Origin: Muribaculaceae bacterium
GTDB taxonomy: Bacteria; Bacteroidota; Bacteroidia; Bacteroidales; Muribaculaceae
Direction of reading: 5' to 3'
DNA length: 36,684 nt
Assembly: GCA_009775195.1 (NCBI GenBank)
Contig: VSPF01000004.1
Coordinates: forward strand, 1-36,684
Each line of letters opens with the position of its first letter. The stretch's first letter is position 1. A model generated the notes under the pieces. It did not search any database and was not told the DNA's origin. It was given only the letters and a program-made list of their open reading frames with translations. The position numbers were made by a program, and so were the translations under genes. Shown one piece after another: positions 16,006 through 23,723 of this stretch.

Positions 16006-17526
16006 TTATGTATTAGGTTTGATTATTTCGAGTAATTGGTCTGCGATATGCCTGTCGTTTGCCAGTCGCGGCACCTTGCGCTGTCCGCCCAGGCGTCCTG
16101 TCGAGGCAAGCCAGTGCGTAAACGTGCCCGCCGGGGCCTCGGTGAGTTCGAGGCGCGCAAGGAAGATGTCGCCCCCGCGCTTGGCCTGATAGTCGGAGTT
16201 GACGGCCTGCAGCTCCTTGTCGAGTATGTCGGCAAAAGCCTCGTTGCCGCAGGCCGGGGCCTGGGCCCATTCGATAATCCACTGGTGGTGGCCCTTGGTG
16301 CGGCACGATGTGTAGACCGGGGCGACGGTGTAGTCGGCCACACGTGCGCCGGTGGCCGCGCAGGCTGCGGCAAGGGCCGTGTCGGCGTTCCACACCATCA
16401 GCTCCTCGCCAAAGGCGTTGATAAAGCTGTTTGTGCGCCCGGCTATGCTTATGCGCAGCGGCTCCACGCTCTCGACACGCACGGTGTCGCCGGGCAGGTA
16501 GCGCCACAGGCCGTTGCACGAGCTTATTACGAGGGCGTAGGTCTGCCCCGGTTCGACGTCCCATGCCGGGACAACTGTCGCTCCGTCCAAGCTGCGGAAC
16601 TCGTAGAACACGCCGTGGTCGAGCAGCAGCAGCATTCCGGCCGACGGGTCGGGGCTGTCCTGCACGGCAAAGAAGCCCTCGGAGGCGTTGTAGGTCTCGA
16701 TATAGTGCATCCTGGCCGGGTCGGTGATGGCACGGTATTGTTCGCGGTAGGGCCCGAAGGCTATGCCGCCGTGGAAAAATACCTCGAGCCCCGGCCATAC
16801 GTCGTGGATGGTCGTGGCCCCGGCGGCAGATATGACGCCGCGCAGCACGGTCAGGAACCACGAGGGCACGCCCGATATGTTGCTGATATTCTGGTGGAGC
16901 GACGCCCTGACAAGGGCTGGCAGCTTGACGGCCCAGTCGCTCAGCAGCGCCGTCTTTTTGTCGGGCACGCGGAAGAGGTTTGCCAGCGGGTTGATGGCGT
17001 CGATGAGGTTTGCCGACAGGTCGCCCACTGTCACGCCCGGGGGCACGTCGGCAAGCTCGTTGGCAAAGCTGCCGCCGAGTATGAAGCCCTTGCCCGAGAA
17101 TATGCGGCTGGCGGGGTTGAGGGCCAGGTATGATGCCACGGCCTCGGCTGCGCCGGGGTAGTGGTTGAGGCGCAGACTGGCGGCGGTGACGGGCACATAT
17201 TTACTCTTGCCGCCCGAGGTGCCCGACGACTGGGCGAAGCGGCGGCAAGCACCGGGCCACAGTATGTCTTTCTCGCCGGCAACCATGCGCCCGGCCTCGT
17301 GGCGTATGTCTTCGTATTCGATGACGGGCACGTGGCTGGCAAAGTCGTCGTAGCTGCGGAAATGGGCGAAGCCGTAGCACGCTCCGTAGCGTGTCTTAGC
17401 CCCTTGTTTGAGCAGCGAGGCCATGAGCCGTCGTTGCACCTGCGCGGCACCGCCGGGGGTTGTCCAGCGGCTGCGGCGTGCCACGATATGGCTGAAATAT
17501 GGCCTTGCGAGGGGCGTGAAATTCAT
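16006..17526 (-). CDS. GH3-family (auxin-responsive promoter-like) protein
   Basis: The 506-residue protein belongs to the GH3 branch of the adenylate-forming ANL superfamily. The ATP-binding P-loop-like motif is FAQSSGTSGGKSKYVPVT, followed by HYIETYNASEGFFAVQD (the A5-type motif) and WRYLPGDTVRVES (the A8 hinge region). Plant members join acyl acids to amino acids; bacterial members have no settled substrate. The protein is cytoplasmic, without signal peptide. It starts 10 bases after xseB and ends four bases before alkaline phosphatase, so the three are probably co-transcribed although no shared pathway is evident. The start MNFTPLARPYF is typical of Bacteroidetes homologues. Confidence 0.88.
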   Translation of the reverse strand: MNFTPLARPYFSHIVARRSRWTTPGGAAQVQRRLMASLLKQGAKTRYGACYGFAHFRSYDDFASHVPVIEYEDIRHEAGRMVAGEKDILWPGACRRFAQSSGTSGGKSKYVPVTAASLRLNHYPGAAEAVASYLALNPASRIFSGKGFILGGSFANELADVPPGVTVGDLSANLIDAINPLANLFRVPDKKTALLSDWAVKLPALVRASLHQNISNISGVPSWFLTVLRGVISAAGATTIHDVWPGLEVFFHGGIAFGPYREQYRAITDPARMHYIETYNASEGFFAVQDSPDPSAGMLLLLDHGVFYEFRSLDGATVVPAWDVEPGQTYALVISSCNGLWRYLPGDTVRVESVEPLRISIAGRTNSFINAFGEELMVWNADTALAAACAATGARVADYTVAPVYTSCRTKGHHQWIIEWAQAPACGNEAFADILDKELQAVNSDYQAKRGGDIFLARLELTEAPAGTFTHWLASTGRLGGQRKVPRLANDRHIADQLLEIIKPNT

Positions 17527-17536
17527 CGTGCGTGTT

Positions 17537-17746
17537 TTATATCTTGTCGAGTTCGTCGAGCACTTTTGCAAGCTCGTCCTCGGTGCGTGTCAGTTTTTTG
17601 CGGCAGAGAGACAGTAGTTCGGCGGCGCGGCGTGTGCGTTCGGCAAGGGTGTCGACATCGCACTGCTCCGACCTGAGGCCGGCGAGTATTTGCTCAAGCT
17701 CGCCAAGGGCATCGTTATAGCTTATATTTTGTTCGGAACTTTCCAT
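17537..17746 (-). CDS. xseB: Exodeoxyribonuclease VII small subunit
   Basis: The 69-residue protein is the small subunit of exonuclease VII, which degrades single-stranded DNA together with the large subunit XseA. YNDALGELEQILAGLRSEQ and the following DVDTLAERTRRAAELLSLCRKKL match the family's two-helix coiled coil. Length is normal. The usual partner xseA, often directly upstream, is not in this window; upstream is a non-coding region of about 240 bp and a divergent glycosyltransferase gene. xseB appears to head the xseB / GH3 / alkaline phosphatase unit. Confidence 0.9.
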   Translation of the reverse strand: MESSEQNISYNDALGELEQILAGLRSEQCDVDTLAERTRRAAELLSLCRKKLTRTEDELAKVLDELDKI

Positions 17747-17756
17747 CTATTTATTT

Positions 17757-17913
17757 AAGTTTCGCAAGCTTACTTAAATGTTTAAGGGTTAAAGGTTAGG
17801 GGTTAATGTGCTGTCGTTTTTTTTAATTTTTATCTCAGCAAATATTTTAGTTGTCAATCTCACTAAACTTTAACCTTTAAACTTTAACCTTCAACTTTTC
17901 GCTTGCGAAAGTT
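17757..17913. repeat. Inverted pair of heptad arrays between divergent genes
   Basis: The left block has AAGTTTCGCAAGC (17757-17769) and then GTTTAAG, GGTTAAA, GGTTAGG, GGTTAAT (17780-17807). The right block mirrors it with TAAACTT, TAACCTT, TAAACTT, TAACCTT, CAACTTT (17864-17898) and GCTTGCGAAAGTT (17901-17913). Each divergent gene therefore has the same kind of array in its leader region, in the same orientation relative to the gene. Confidence 0.65.
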
Positions 17914-17953
17914 GAATTAAATGCAAAAGTAACAATTTATATTCAACTAATTT

Positions 17954-17984
17954 TTTGTCGTTAGTTAAAAATAGTTTAACTTTG
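17954..17984 (+). promoter_or_regulatory. Bacteroidetes-type promoter of the GT2 gene
   Basis: TTTG at 17954-17957, a 19-bp spacer and TAACTTTG at 17977-17984 match the Bacteroidetes -33/-7 consensus exactly. The start codon begins only five bases after the -7 box, so the transcript would have no leader or a very short one. Confidence 0.7.
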
Positions 17985-17988
17985 TCGC

Positions 17989-18960
17989 GTGGAAGAAAAT
18001 ACCCCCCGACAAAGGCCGGCCCCGGTGCTCGCCATAGTCATACCATGCTATAACGAAGAAGAGGCATTGCCCCTGTCGCTGCCCGTGCTGTTGTCGTTGC
18101 TCGACGAGATGACCGCCGACGGCCTCGTCGCTGCCTCGAGTTATATCTTGTGCAGCAACGACGGCAGCCGCGACGCCACGTGGGCTGTGCTGCGCCGCTT
18201 CCATGCCGCCGACAGCCGCGTGCATGCCATTTCGCTTGCCCACAACCGGGGGCACCAGTATGCGCTCCTTGCCGGGCTTGCCGAGGTGGCGGGGCAGTGC
18301 GATGCCGCCATAAGCATCGATGCCGACCTGCAGGACGACCCACGGGCGATGATTGAGATGGTGCGCCTCTACCGCGCCGGCAGCGACATCGTCTACGGCG
18401 TGAGGTCGAGCCGTAAGACCGACACCATGTTCAAGCGCACCACGGCTCATGCCTTCTATAAGTTTCAGCGCGTCATGGGCCTGGAGACGGTCTACGACCA
18501 TGCCGACTATCGCCTGATGAGCAATTTCGCCCTCGAGCTGCTCGGACAGTACCGCGAGAGCAATATCTTCCTTCGCGGCATCGTGCCGCAAATCGGCCTC
18601 GAGACATCGGTGGTGACCTACGAGCGCGCCGCCCGCGTGGCCGGGGAGTCGAAATACCCCCTTGCCAAGATGCTGGCCCTGTCGATTGACGGCATCACCT
18701 CGTTCTCGGCAAGGCCGATGAGGTGGATTTTCTTTACCGGCCTCATCACCTTCTTGCTGACGCTGGTTGTTGCCGTCTATGTGCTGGTGTCGTATTTCTT
18801 CTCGTCGCACATCAACCCCGGCTGGGCCTCGATGATGCTGTCGGTGTGGGGCCTGGGCAGCCTCATTCTCATTTCGATAGGCATAACGGGCGAATATATT
18901 GGTAAAATCTTTGTCGAGGTCAAGGCAAGGCCCCGATATGCAATAAAGGAAAGGATATGA
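17989..18960 (+). CDS. Family 2 glycosyltransferase (polyprenyl-phosphate type)
   Basis: The 323-residue protein transfers a sugar, probably from a nucleotide donor to a lipid carrier at the inner membrane. The GT-A domain (about 11-230) has VLAIVIPCYNEEEALP, NDGSRDATW, and the metal-binding DADLQDDP at 111-118. Two hydrophobic helices follow (about 241-266 and 278-302), as in DPM1/GtrB-like enzymes. The start is GTG at 17989; the next in-frame ATG would cut away the first strand. The -7 box ends five bases upstream, so the mRNA may be leaderless. The stop overlaps the next start by ATGA. The sugar and acceptor cannot be told. Confidence 0.88.
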   Translation: MEENTPRQRPAPVLAIVIPCYNEEEALPLSLPVLLSLLDEMTADGLVAASSYILCSNDGSRDATWAVLRRFHAADSRVHAISLAHNRGHQYALLAGLAEVAGQCDAAISIDADLQDDPRAMIEMVRLYRAGSDIVYGVRSSRKTDTMFKRTTAHAFYKFQRVMGLETVYDHADYRLMSNFALELLGQYRESNIFLRGIVPQIGLETSVVTYERAARVAGESKYPLAKMLALSIDGITSFSARPMRWIFFTGLITFLLTLVVAVYVLVSYFFSSHINPGWASMMLSVWGLGSLILISIGITGEYIGKIFVEVKARPRYAIKERI

Positions 18961-19292
18961 ACGAATTTGACTGGGCAGAGGAAATGAACTGCGCCGTAAC
19001 AGTGTGCGATACCGAAGGTGTAATCCTATATCAGAACAAGCCTGCGCGCGAGCTCTATGCCTCGCACGGCAACCTAATCGGCTCCAACCTGATGCCGTGC
19101 CACAACGAGCGTTCACAGGGCATCATACGCCACATGCTCGCGTCGGGAGAGAGCAATGCCTATACCATCGAGAAACACGGCCGGCACAAGATGATATACC
19201 AGACGCCCTGGCGCCGCGACGGCAAAATCGCCGGCCTGGTCGAAATCTCGATGGTAATCCCCGAAACCCTGCCGCATTATGTTCGCAAATAA
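18957..19292 (+). CDS. Small single-domain PAS protein
   Basis: The 111-residue protein is a lone PAS fold. Its first strands are CAVTVCDTEGVILYQNKPARE, the middle contains GSNLMPCHNERSQGIIRHML, and it ends in the strand pair MIYQTPWRRDGKIAGLVEIS. It has no output domain and no membrane segment, so it may sense a small ligand and bind another protein. It overlaps the glycosyltransferase gene by ATGA and is presumably made with it; a regulatory link to that enzyme is inference. The conserved Cys-His pair (PCHN) could be ligand-related, which the sequence alone does not prove. Confidence 0.75.
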   Translation: MNEFDWAEEMNCAVTVCDTEGVILYQNKPARELYASHGNLIGSNLMPCHNERSQGIIRHMLASGESNAYTIEKHGRHKMIYQTPWRRDGKIAGLVEISMVIPETLPHYVRK

Positions 19293-19304
19293 GGCTGGGT
19301 TTTG

Positions 19305-19358
19305 TTAATCATAACAAATAAAAACGCAGTTTCGACCGATTTTATTTGTTATGATTAA
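19305..19358. promoter_or_regulatory. 19-bp perfect inverted repeat over the ATPase promoter
   Basis: TTAATCATAACAAATAAAA at 19305-19323 is repeated in exact reverse complement at 19340-19358, separated by 16 bases. The right arm contains the -33 TTTG box of the promoter of the next gene. It may be an operator, a terminator for the PAS gene (no T-run follows), or the edge of an inserted segment. Confidence 0.6.
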
Positions 19359-19376
19359 TAAAAATCACTAACTTTG
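19345..19376 (+). promoter_or_regulatory. Bacteroidetes-type promoter of the DUF4143 ATPase
   Basis: TTTG at 19345-19348, a 20-bp spacer and TAACTTTG at 19369-19376. The ATG begins at 19381, four bases after the -7 box, so the mRNA should be leaderless or nearly so. Confidence 0.7.
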
Positions 19377-19380
19377 CCGA

Positions 19381-20592
19381 ATGAAGATTATAACAAGACA
19401 TCTATATATTGACCATATTCTGAAATATATCGGCAAAGGCATGATAATAGCCCTTACCGGCCAGCGACGTGTCGGTAAGAGTTATATCATCCGTACTCTC
19501 GTTTCAGAGATAGAGGAGAGGAACCCAGAAGCCAATATTGTCTATATCAATAAGGAAAAGACAAAATACGATAATATCCGTAATGCCGGAGATTTGTTAC
19601 GCTATCTTGAAGGAAAGTTAATAGAAGGCTGTGACAATTATTTGTTTATAGACGAAGTACAGGACATCGACGGGTTTGAGAACATACTGCGGAGCCTCAA
19701 TGCGGATGAAGAGTGTCAGATTGTTGTGACCGGGAGTAATGCCAAGATGCTTTCGTCGGAGCTTTCGACATATCTCGGGGGCAGATATATCGAGATACAT
19801 ATCCAGAGCCTGTCATACCGTGAATTTTTGACGTTTCATAATTTGGTGGATTCTGACGAGAGCCTTCAGAAGTTTCTCTTGTTCGGAGGACTCCCACACT
19901 TGTATAGGCTCGGCCTTGAAAACGAGGATATGATATGGGAATATATCCACAACATCTATAATACCATCGTCCTCAAAGATGTTGTTCAAAGGGAGGGACT
20001 GCGTAACGTCACACTTTTTGAAAATTTAATGTCTTATACAAGCGATAATGCCGGCCAGCTCATCTCGGCAACTTCTTTGTCGAAATATCTGAAGTCGCAG
20101 AGGGTGGATATGACACCCCTTACAGCTATAAACTATCTAAAAGCCGCATCGAACGCATTTATCATAAACAAGGTACCGCGATACGACATACACGGCAAGC
20201 GCCTTTTGGAGACAAATGATAAATATTATTTCGAGGATATAGGTTTACGCAATATGATTGCCGGGACGAACCGCAGCGGTGATATTGAAAAAGTAATAGA
20301 AAATGTGGTTTATCTTCATCTGAAAAATCTCGGTTATAAGATAAGCGTGGGAACCCTGTCGAACGGTGAAATTGATTTTGTTGCCGAAAAAGGTGGTTCG
20401 CCCGTCTATCTGCAGGTGGCTTATCTTTTAGCAGACGTTTCGACAATGGAAAGGGAATTTGGTAATTTGCTGAAAATCCAGGATAATTATCCCAAATATG
20501 TCATATCGATGAATCCTATGCTCCGGCCAACGGATTATGAGGGCGTGAAGCATCTGACTTTAAGGCAGTTTCTGCTGTCCGATAATTTCTGA
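19381..20592 (+). CDS. AAA ATPase with DUF4143 C-terminal domain
   Basis: The 403-residue protein has Walker A GQRRVGKS (27-34), Walker B YLFIDEVQD (87-95) and a sensor-like VVTGSNAKM (about 116-124), followed by SYREFL and a DUF4143 half. A late motif GEIDFVAEKGGSPVYLQVAY (about 325-345) has the Asp/Gln-Val spacing of restriction-endonuclease-like folds, common in this family. Such genes are numerous and mobile in Bacteroidales and their function is unsettled. Codon use is visibly more AT-rich than in the flanking genes, which suggests transfer. A perfect palindrome covers its promoter. A frameshifted relative lies at the right end of the window. Confidence 0.88.
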   Translation: MKIITRHLYIDHILKYIGKGMIIALTGQRRVGKSYIIRTLVSEIEERNPEANIVYINKEKTKYDNIRNAGDLLRYLEGKLIEGCDNYLFIDEVQDIDGFENILRSLNADEECQIVVTGSNAKMLSSELSTYLGGRYIEIHIQSLSYREFLTFHNLVDSDESLQKFLLFGGLPHLYRLGLENEDMIWEYIHNIYNTIVLKDVVQREGLRNVTLFENLMSYTSDNAGQLISATSLSKYLKSQRVDMTPLTAINYLKAASNAFIINKVPRYDIHGKRLLETNDKYYFEDIGLRNMIAGTNRSGDIEKVIENVVYLHLKNLGYKISVGTLSNGEIDFVAEKGGSPVYLQVAYLLADVSTMEREFGNLLKIQDNYPKYVISMNPMLRPTDYEGVKHLTLRQFLLSDNF

Positions 20593-20619
20593 CTATTTGT
20601 CGATTTATGTTTGGCATAG

Positions 20620-20715
20620 ATGAAATTAACCTCGTTTGAGGAACTGAAAGACCGTTACCTCGGTAAAATGGCTGTGTCGCTTACTTGTTATAGATTACGC
20701 TTGCGTAGTTTTTAA
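20620..20715 (+). pseudogene. Possible remnant of an HTH regulator/antitoxin gene
   Basis: A 31-codon frame starts 27 bases after the ATPase stop. MKLTSFEELKDRYLGK resembles the N-terminus of Bacteroidales XRE-type regulators, which usually continue with a conserved GTPER-like block. Here the frame turns into unrelated sequence and stops. It is probably a truncated gene, possibly once paired with the ATPase; short length makes this uncertain. Confidence 0.35.
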
Positions 20716-20743
20716 GTCGGGCTGTTTCCGGGCTGCCCCTACA

Positions 20744-20995
20744 TGTCCACGGTGTCCACACTTATGCATCGCGTGGACACCGTGGACACACTAAATATAC
20801 TTTATCTTTATGTGTTTAGATATTTTCTTGATATATAATACATTATATTGTTAGTCGAGGCGGTTGCTGATGGCTGTAGAGAACCTTCGACTTAAAAAAT
20901 GTCGGAGTTAATTGCAGTGGTGACCGTAGAGTGTCCACGACTAAAAAAAGTGTCCACACCTATCGAAGCGTGGACAGTTGTGGACAGTGTGGACA
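20744..20995. repeat. GTCCAC/GTGGAC motif cluster with 16-bp palindrome
   Basis: TGTCCACGGTGTCCAC (20744-20759) is followed after 13 bases by its exact reverse complement (20773-20788). Five more copies lie at 20932, 20951, 20970, 20980 and 20989, the first two as TGTCCAC and the last three as GTGGACA. In total nine copies of the heptamer occur within about 250 bp of AT-rich non-coding DNA. This is consistent with a multi-site protein binding region or a decayed repeat array; no gene was found between them. Confidence 0.6.
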
Positions 20996-21002
20996 AATTA
21001 CG

Positions 21003-21094
21003 GTTGGAGTTCGGCACTCCGTGGCGAATCATAGTATAGCCAAAGCTATATATCAGCCTCGTCTATGGCTTGTCAGGGACTGCCAAGCTCCTAC
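21003..21094. repeat. Foldback element, about 90 bp, copy 2 (diverged)
   Basis: The imperfect arms at 21003-21033 and 21064-21094 share the pattern GGAGYTYGGCA near the outside and CRARYCATA near the inside, as in the element at 1133-1213. The CATAGTATAG core is also shared. An inner hairpin TATAGC-caaa-GCTATA is perfect. Confidence 0.55.
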
Positions 21095-21135
21095 GGCAAA
21101 TAGTAAAGTTGGGGAATGTCTGCTTTTCGCAAAAT

Positions 21136-21627
21136 TCAATGTTGCAAATTCAGCACGATTTTGTAATTGCGATTCTCGTTGGCTTGGTCGTCGATATAGT
21201 ATTTTCTGTCGAAGTCGTATGCTCCGTGCTTTTGGGCCTTGTAGGAGTTTGTGAAAGATAACTCGTATTCTTTACCGTCGATATTCAACTTTACCGAATC
21301 GTCTTTGGAAAAAGCATCCCATTCGCCGATAATGTATGCCCCATACCACCGCGCCAAATATGCACGTGAGTTTGGTGTGGCCTCCTTTTGTTCGTACATT
21401 TCTATTGGCGTGGTTTCGCCATCGTGGGTGAGGGTGATGGGCCGGGAAAGGATGTTTTCGGCACAAGAGGGGTCGAGGAGATTGTTGCCGCTTTCGTCGA
21501 CTACCTCGACATTGAGTGTGATGGGATAGAAGTCCCATATAATATCGTCGTCATCATCTGAAGAGCAAGAGGTGTTTACCAACATAGCGCCTAGAAAAAG
21601 AAGCAGGGTAAAGAGAATTTTGCGCAT
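21136..21627 (-). CDS. Predicted lipoprotein of unknown function
   Basis: The 163-residue protein starts with a lipoprotein signal, MRKILFTLLLFLGAMLVNTSCSSDDDDD. The Cys at 21 is followed by Ser-Ser and five Asp, a Bacteroidetes-style surface export signal pattern. The mature part is likely beta-rich (PITLNVEVVDESGNNLL, IEMYEQKEATPNSRAYLARW, YELSFTNSY) and may be an Ig-like or transthyretin-like fold; no family is recognised with confidence. It is a lone gene transcribed toward the repeat-rich region, with no partner. Confidence 0.75.
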   Translation of the reverse strand: MRKILFTLLLFLGAMLVNTSCSSDDDDDIIWDFYPITLNVEVVDESGNNLLDPSCAENILSRPITLTHDGETTPIEMYEQKEATPNSRAYLARWYGAYIIGEWDAFSKDDSVKLNIDGKEYELSFTNSYKAQKHGAYDFDRKYYIDDQANENRNYKIVLNLQH

Positions 21628-21738
21628 GATGTTTTGATTGGTTGAATGATACGTTTATTTTATGTCGCAAATAAAAGCATAAAGTTTGGATAATGATATG
21701 TTTAAGTTGATAAATATAGTGGGCAGTTTTAAACATTT

Positions 21739-21769
21739 TTTGCAATGTCGCGAAAATTTGCTAATTTTG
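21739..21769 (+). promoter_or_regulatory. Bacteroidetes-type promoter of the SulP gene
   Basis: TTTG at 21739-21742, a 19-bp spacer and TAATTTTG at 21762-21769. The leader to the start codon at 21842 would be about 65-70 bases. Confidence 0.65.
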
Positions 21770-21841
21770 CGCAAAATTTGAGGCACTTTATAGTGCGCTC
21801 CTGTTTAGGTTTATATTTAATAGGTACTAATTCAATCACTT

Positions 21842-23584
21842 ATGACACTTAGTCAAGCTGTGGGAGGTGAACTTGCCGGTCGTGCAGTCCGCAAGGCCGT
21901 TGACTTCCATCCCAAACTCTTTCATGCTTTGCGCCACTACACGGCTTCGAGGCTCAAGACCGACATTATCGCCGGCATCGTAGTGGGCATCGTGGCCCTG
22001 CCGCTTGCAATTGCCTTCGGTATAGCCTCGGGTGTGAGCCCTACAATCGGCCTGGTAACTGCGATTATCGGCGGTTTCATGGTTTCGTTTTTCGGCGGTA
22101 ACTCGGTCCAGATTGGCGGCCCCACGGGAGCTTTCATCATAATTGTCTACAATATCATCGGCCAGTTCGGCCTCCACGGTCTCGCCGTGGCCACGTTTAT
22201 GGCCGGCGTCATCTTGGTGCTGCTCGGCCTCTTCCGCCTCGGCACGGTCATAAAGTTCATCCCCTATCCGATTGTGGTAGGCTTTACCGCCGGTATCGCC
22301 CTGACAATCTTCTCGACGCAGGTCAACGACTTCCTCGGCCTGGGTCTGCGCGACATCCCCGGCCAGTTTATACCCAAGTGGGGGCTGTATCTTAAGTCGC
22401 TGGCAAATATCGACATGTGTACGCTCGGCACCGCGCTCGTGTCGCTGTTTATCATAGTGCTGACACCTAAGGTCTCCAAGCGTCTGCCCGGCGCCCTCAT
22501 TGCCATAATCCTTGTCACGGCGGCTGCCTATTTCCTGTCGTCAGCCTTCGGGTGGTATAGCGTAGAGACTATCGGCGACCGCTTCGGCACTATGGCTACC
22601 GATATACCCACGCCCCACGGCTTTACGCTCAACATGGCCACTATCAACATGTTGCTGCCGTCGGCCTTTACCATAGCAGTCCTCGGCGCGATTGAGAGCC
22701 TGTTGTCGGCTACTGTCGCCGACGGTATCACCGGCTCGCACACAAACAGCAATACCGAGCTAATCGGGCAGGGCATAGCAAATATCACCGTGCCATTCTT
22801 CGGCGGCATACCCGTGACCGGTGCGATTGCCCGTACTATGACCAACATCACCAACGGCGGCCGCACGCCGGTTGCCGGTATAGTGCATGCCCTTGTACTG
22901 CTGATAATCTTCCTTTTCGCAATGCCGCTGATTAACTACGTGCCCATGGCCACGCTTGCCGCAGTGCTTATGGTGGTGGCATACAATATGAGCGGCTGGC
23001 GCACGGTGGTATCGGTGTTCAAGTCGCCCAAGAGCGATATATCGGTGCTGTTGGTGACCTTTATCCTGACGGTGGTCTTCGACCTTACCATCGCCATCGA
23101 AATCGGCCTGCTGCTTGCCGTGGTGCTCTTCTTGCGCCGTGTGACCGAAAATACCGAAATCAAGGTCTACTCCGAGCAGCTCGACGTGGCCGAGGGCACC
23201 GACCTGAGCCAGCACGAGGTGCTCGATGTGGCCAAGGGTGTGAGTGTGTACGAAATCGACGGCCCCTTCTTCTTCGGTGTGGCCACGAAGTTCGATGAGC
23301 TCATGCGTTCGGCCCTGACCGACAAGCCCTCGGTGCGTATTATACGTATGCGTAAGGTGTCGTTTATCGACGCTACCGGCCTGCACAACCTCGAGGTGCT
23401 GATACGCTCGTCGAAGAACGAGGGCATCAGCGTGGTGCTCTCGGGCGTAAAAGACAATGTTCGCGCCTCGCTCGAACATGCCGGCATCGACAAACTTATC
23501 GGCTCGGAAAACATCTGCGACCACATCACCAAGGCCGTGCGCATGGCCAACCTCATCGCCTCCGACGCCCGCAAGCCTCGGTGA
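21842..23584 (+). CDS. SulP-family anion transporter with STAS domain
   Basis: The 580-residue inner-membrane protein carries an inorganic anion; sulfate or bicarbonate is usual for bacterial SulP proteins and cannot be separated here. The core begins LKTDIIAGIVVGIVALPLAIAFGIASGVSPT and continues with NSVQIGGPTGAFIIIVYNII. It has about a dozen membrane helices to residue 430, and GAIESLLSATVADGITG is the family signature. A STAS domain follows (about 455-570), with GPFFFGVATKFDELM and MRKVSFIDATGLHNLEVLI. It has its own promoter and a terminator at 23654-23694, so it is a single-gene unit. Confidence 0.92.
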   Translation: MTLSQAVGGELAGRAVRKAVDFHPKLFHALRHYTASRLKTDIIAGIVVGIVALPLAIAFGIASGVSPTIGLVTAIIGGFMVSFFGGNSVQIGGPTGAFIIIVYNIIGQFGLHGLAVATFMAGVILVLLGLFRLGTVIKFIPYPIVVGFTAGIALTIFSTQVNDFLGLGLRDIPGQFIPKWGLYLKSLANIDMCTLGTALVSLFIIVLTPKVSKRLPGALIAIILVTAAAYFLSSAFGWYSVETIGDRFGTMATDIPTPHGFTLNMATINMLLPSAFTIAVLGAIESLLSATVADGITGSHTNSNTELIGQGIANITVPFFGGIPVTGAIARTMTNITNGGRTPVAGIVHALVLLIIFLFAMPLINYVPMATLAAVLMVVAYNMSGWRTVVSVFKSPKSDISVLLVTFILTVVFDLTIAIEIGLLLAVVLFLRRVTENTEIKVYSEQLDVAEGTDLSQHEVLDVAKGVSVYEIDGPFFFGVATKFDELMRSALTDKPSVRIIRMRKVSFIDATGLHNLEVLIRSSKNEGISVVLSGVKDNVRASLEHAGIDKLIGSENICDHITKAVRMANLIASDARKPR

Positions 23585-23653
23585 CCGCCGCCTCAACCTT
23601 TCCTCCGACCAGTGGCTTGGCAGGGCCAAAAACGTTAATAATTAAAAAATAAG

Positions 23654-23694
23654 AGCAAAAGGGACTGTCAGAATTGTCCTTTTTGCTTTTTTTT
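23654..23694 (+). terminator. Rho-independent terminator after the SulP gene
   Basis: A 12-bp stem pairs AGCAAAAGGGAC (23654-23665) with GTCCTTTTTGCT (23676-23687), with one G-T pair and a 10-base loop. A run of eight T residues follows. It overlaps the bamD promoter. Confidence 0.85.
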
Positions 23695-23704
23695 CGTAAT
23701 TTTG
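23673..23704 (+). promoter_or_regulatory. Probable bamD promoter
   Basis: TAATTTTG at 23697-23704 fits the -7 box. ATTG at 23673-23676, 20 bp upstream, is a near match to the -33 box. The -33 half lies inside the preceding terminator stem. Confidence 0.5.
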
Positions 23705-23723
23705 CCTTTCAGAACAGACAATT

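Noticed and set aside
17965..19116. A 383-residue minus-strand frame opposite the glycosyltransferase.
   Set aside because: The plus strand has an unmistakable GT2 enzyme and a PAS protein with conserved motifs; the minus frame is compositional shadow in GC-rich DNA.
20744..20995. A replication origin, because of clustered TGTGGAC-like sites.
   Set aside because: The motif does not match the DnaA box TTATNCACA, and no replication initiator or dnaA lies nearby.
22760..23629. A 289-residue minus-strand frame opposite the SulP gene.
   Set aside because: It is His- and Gly-rich without a family and is fully covered by the SulP/STAS gene.
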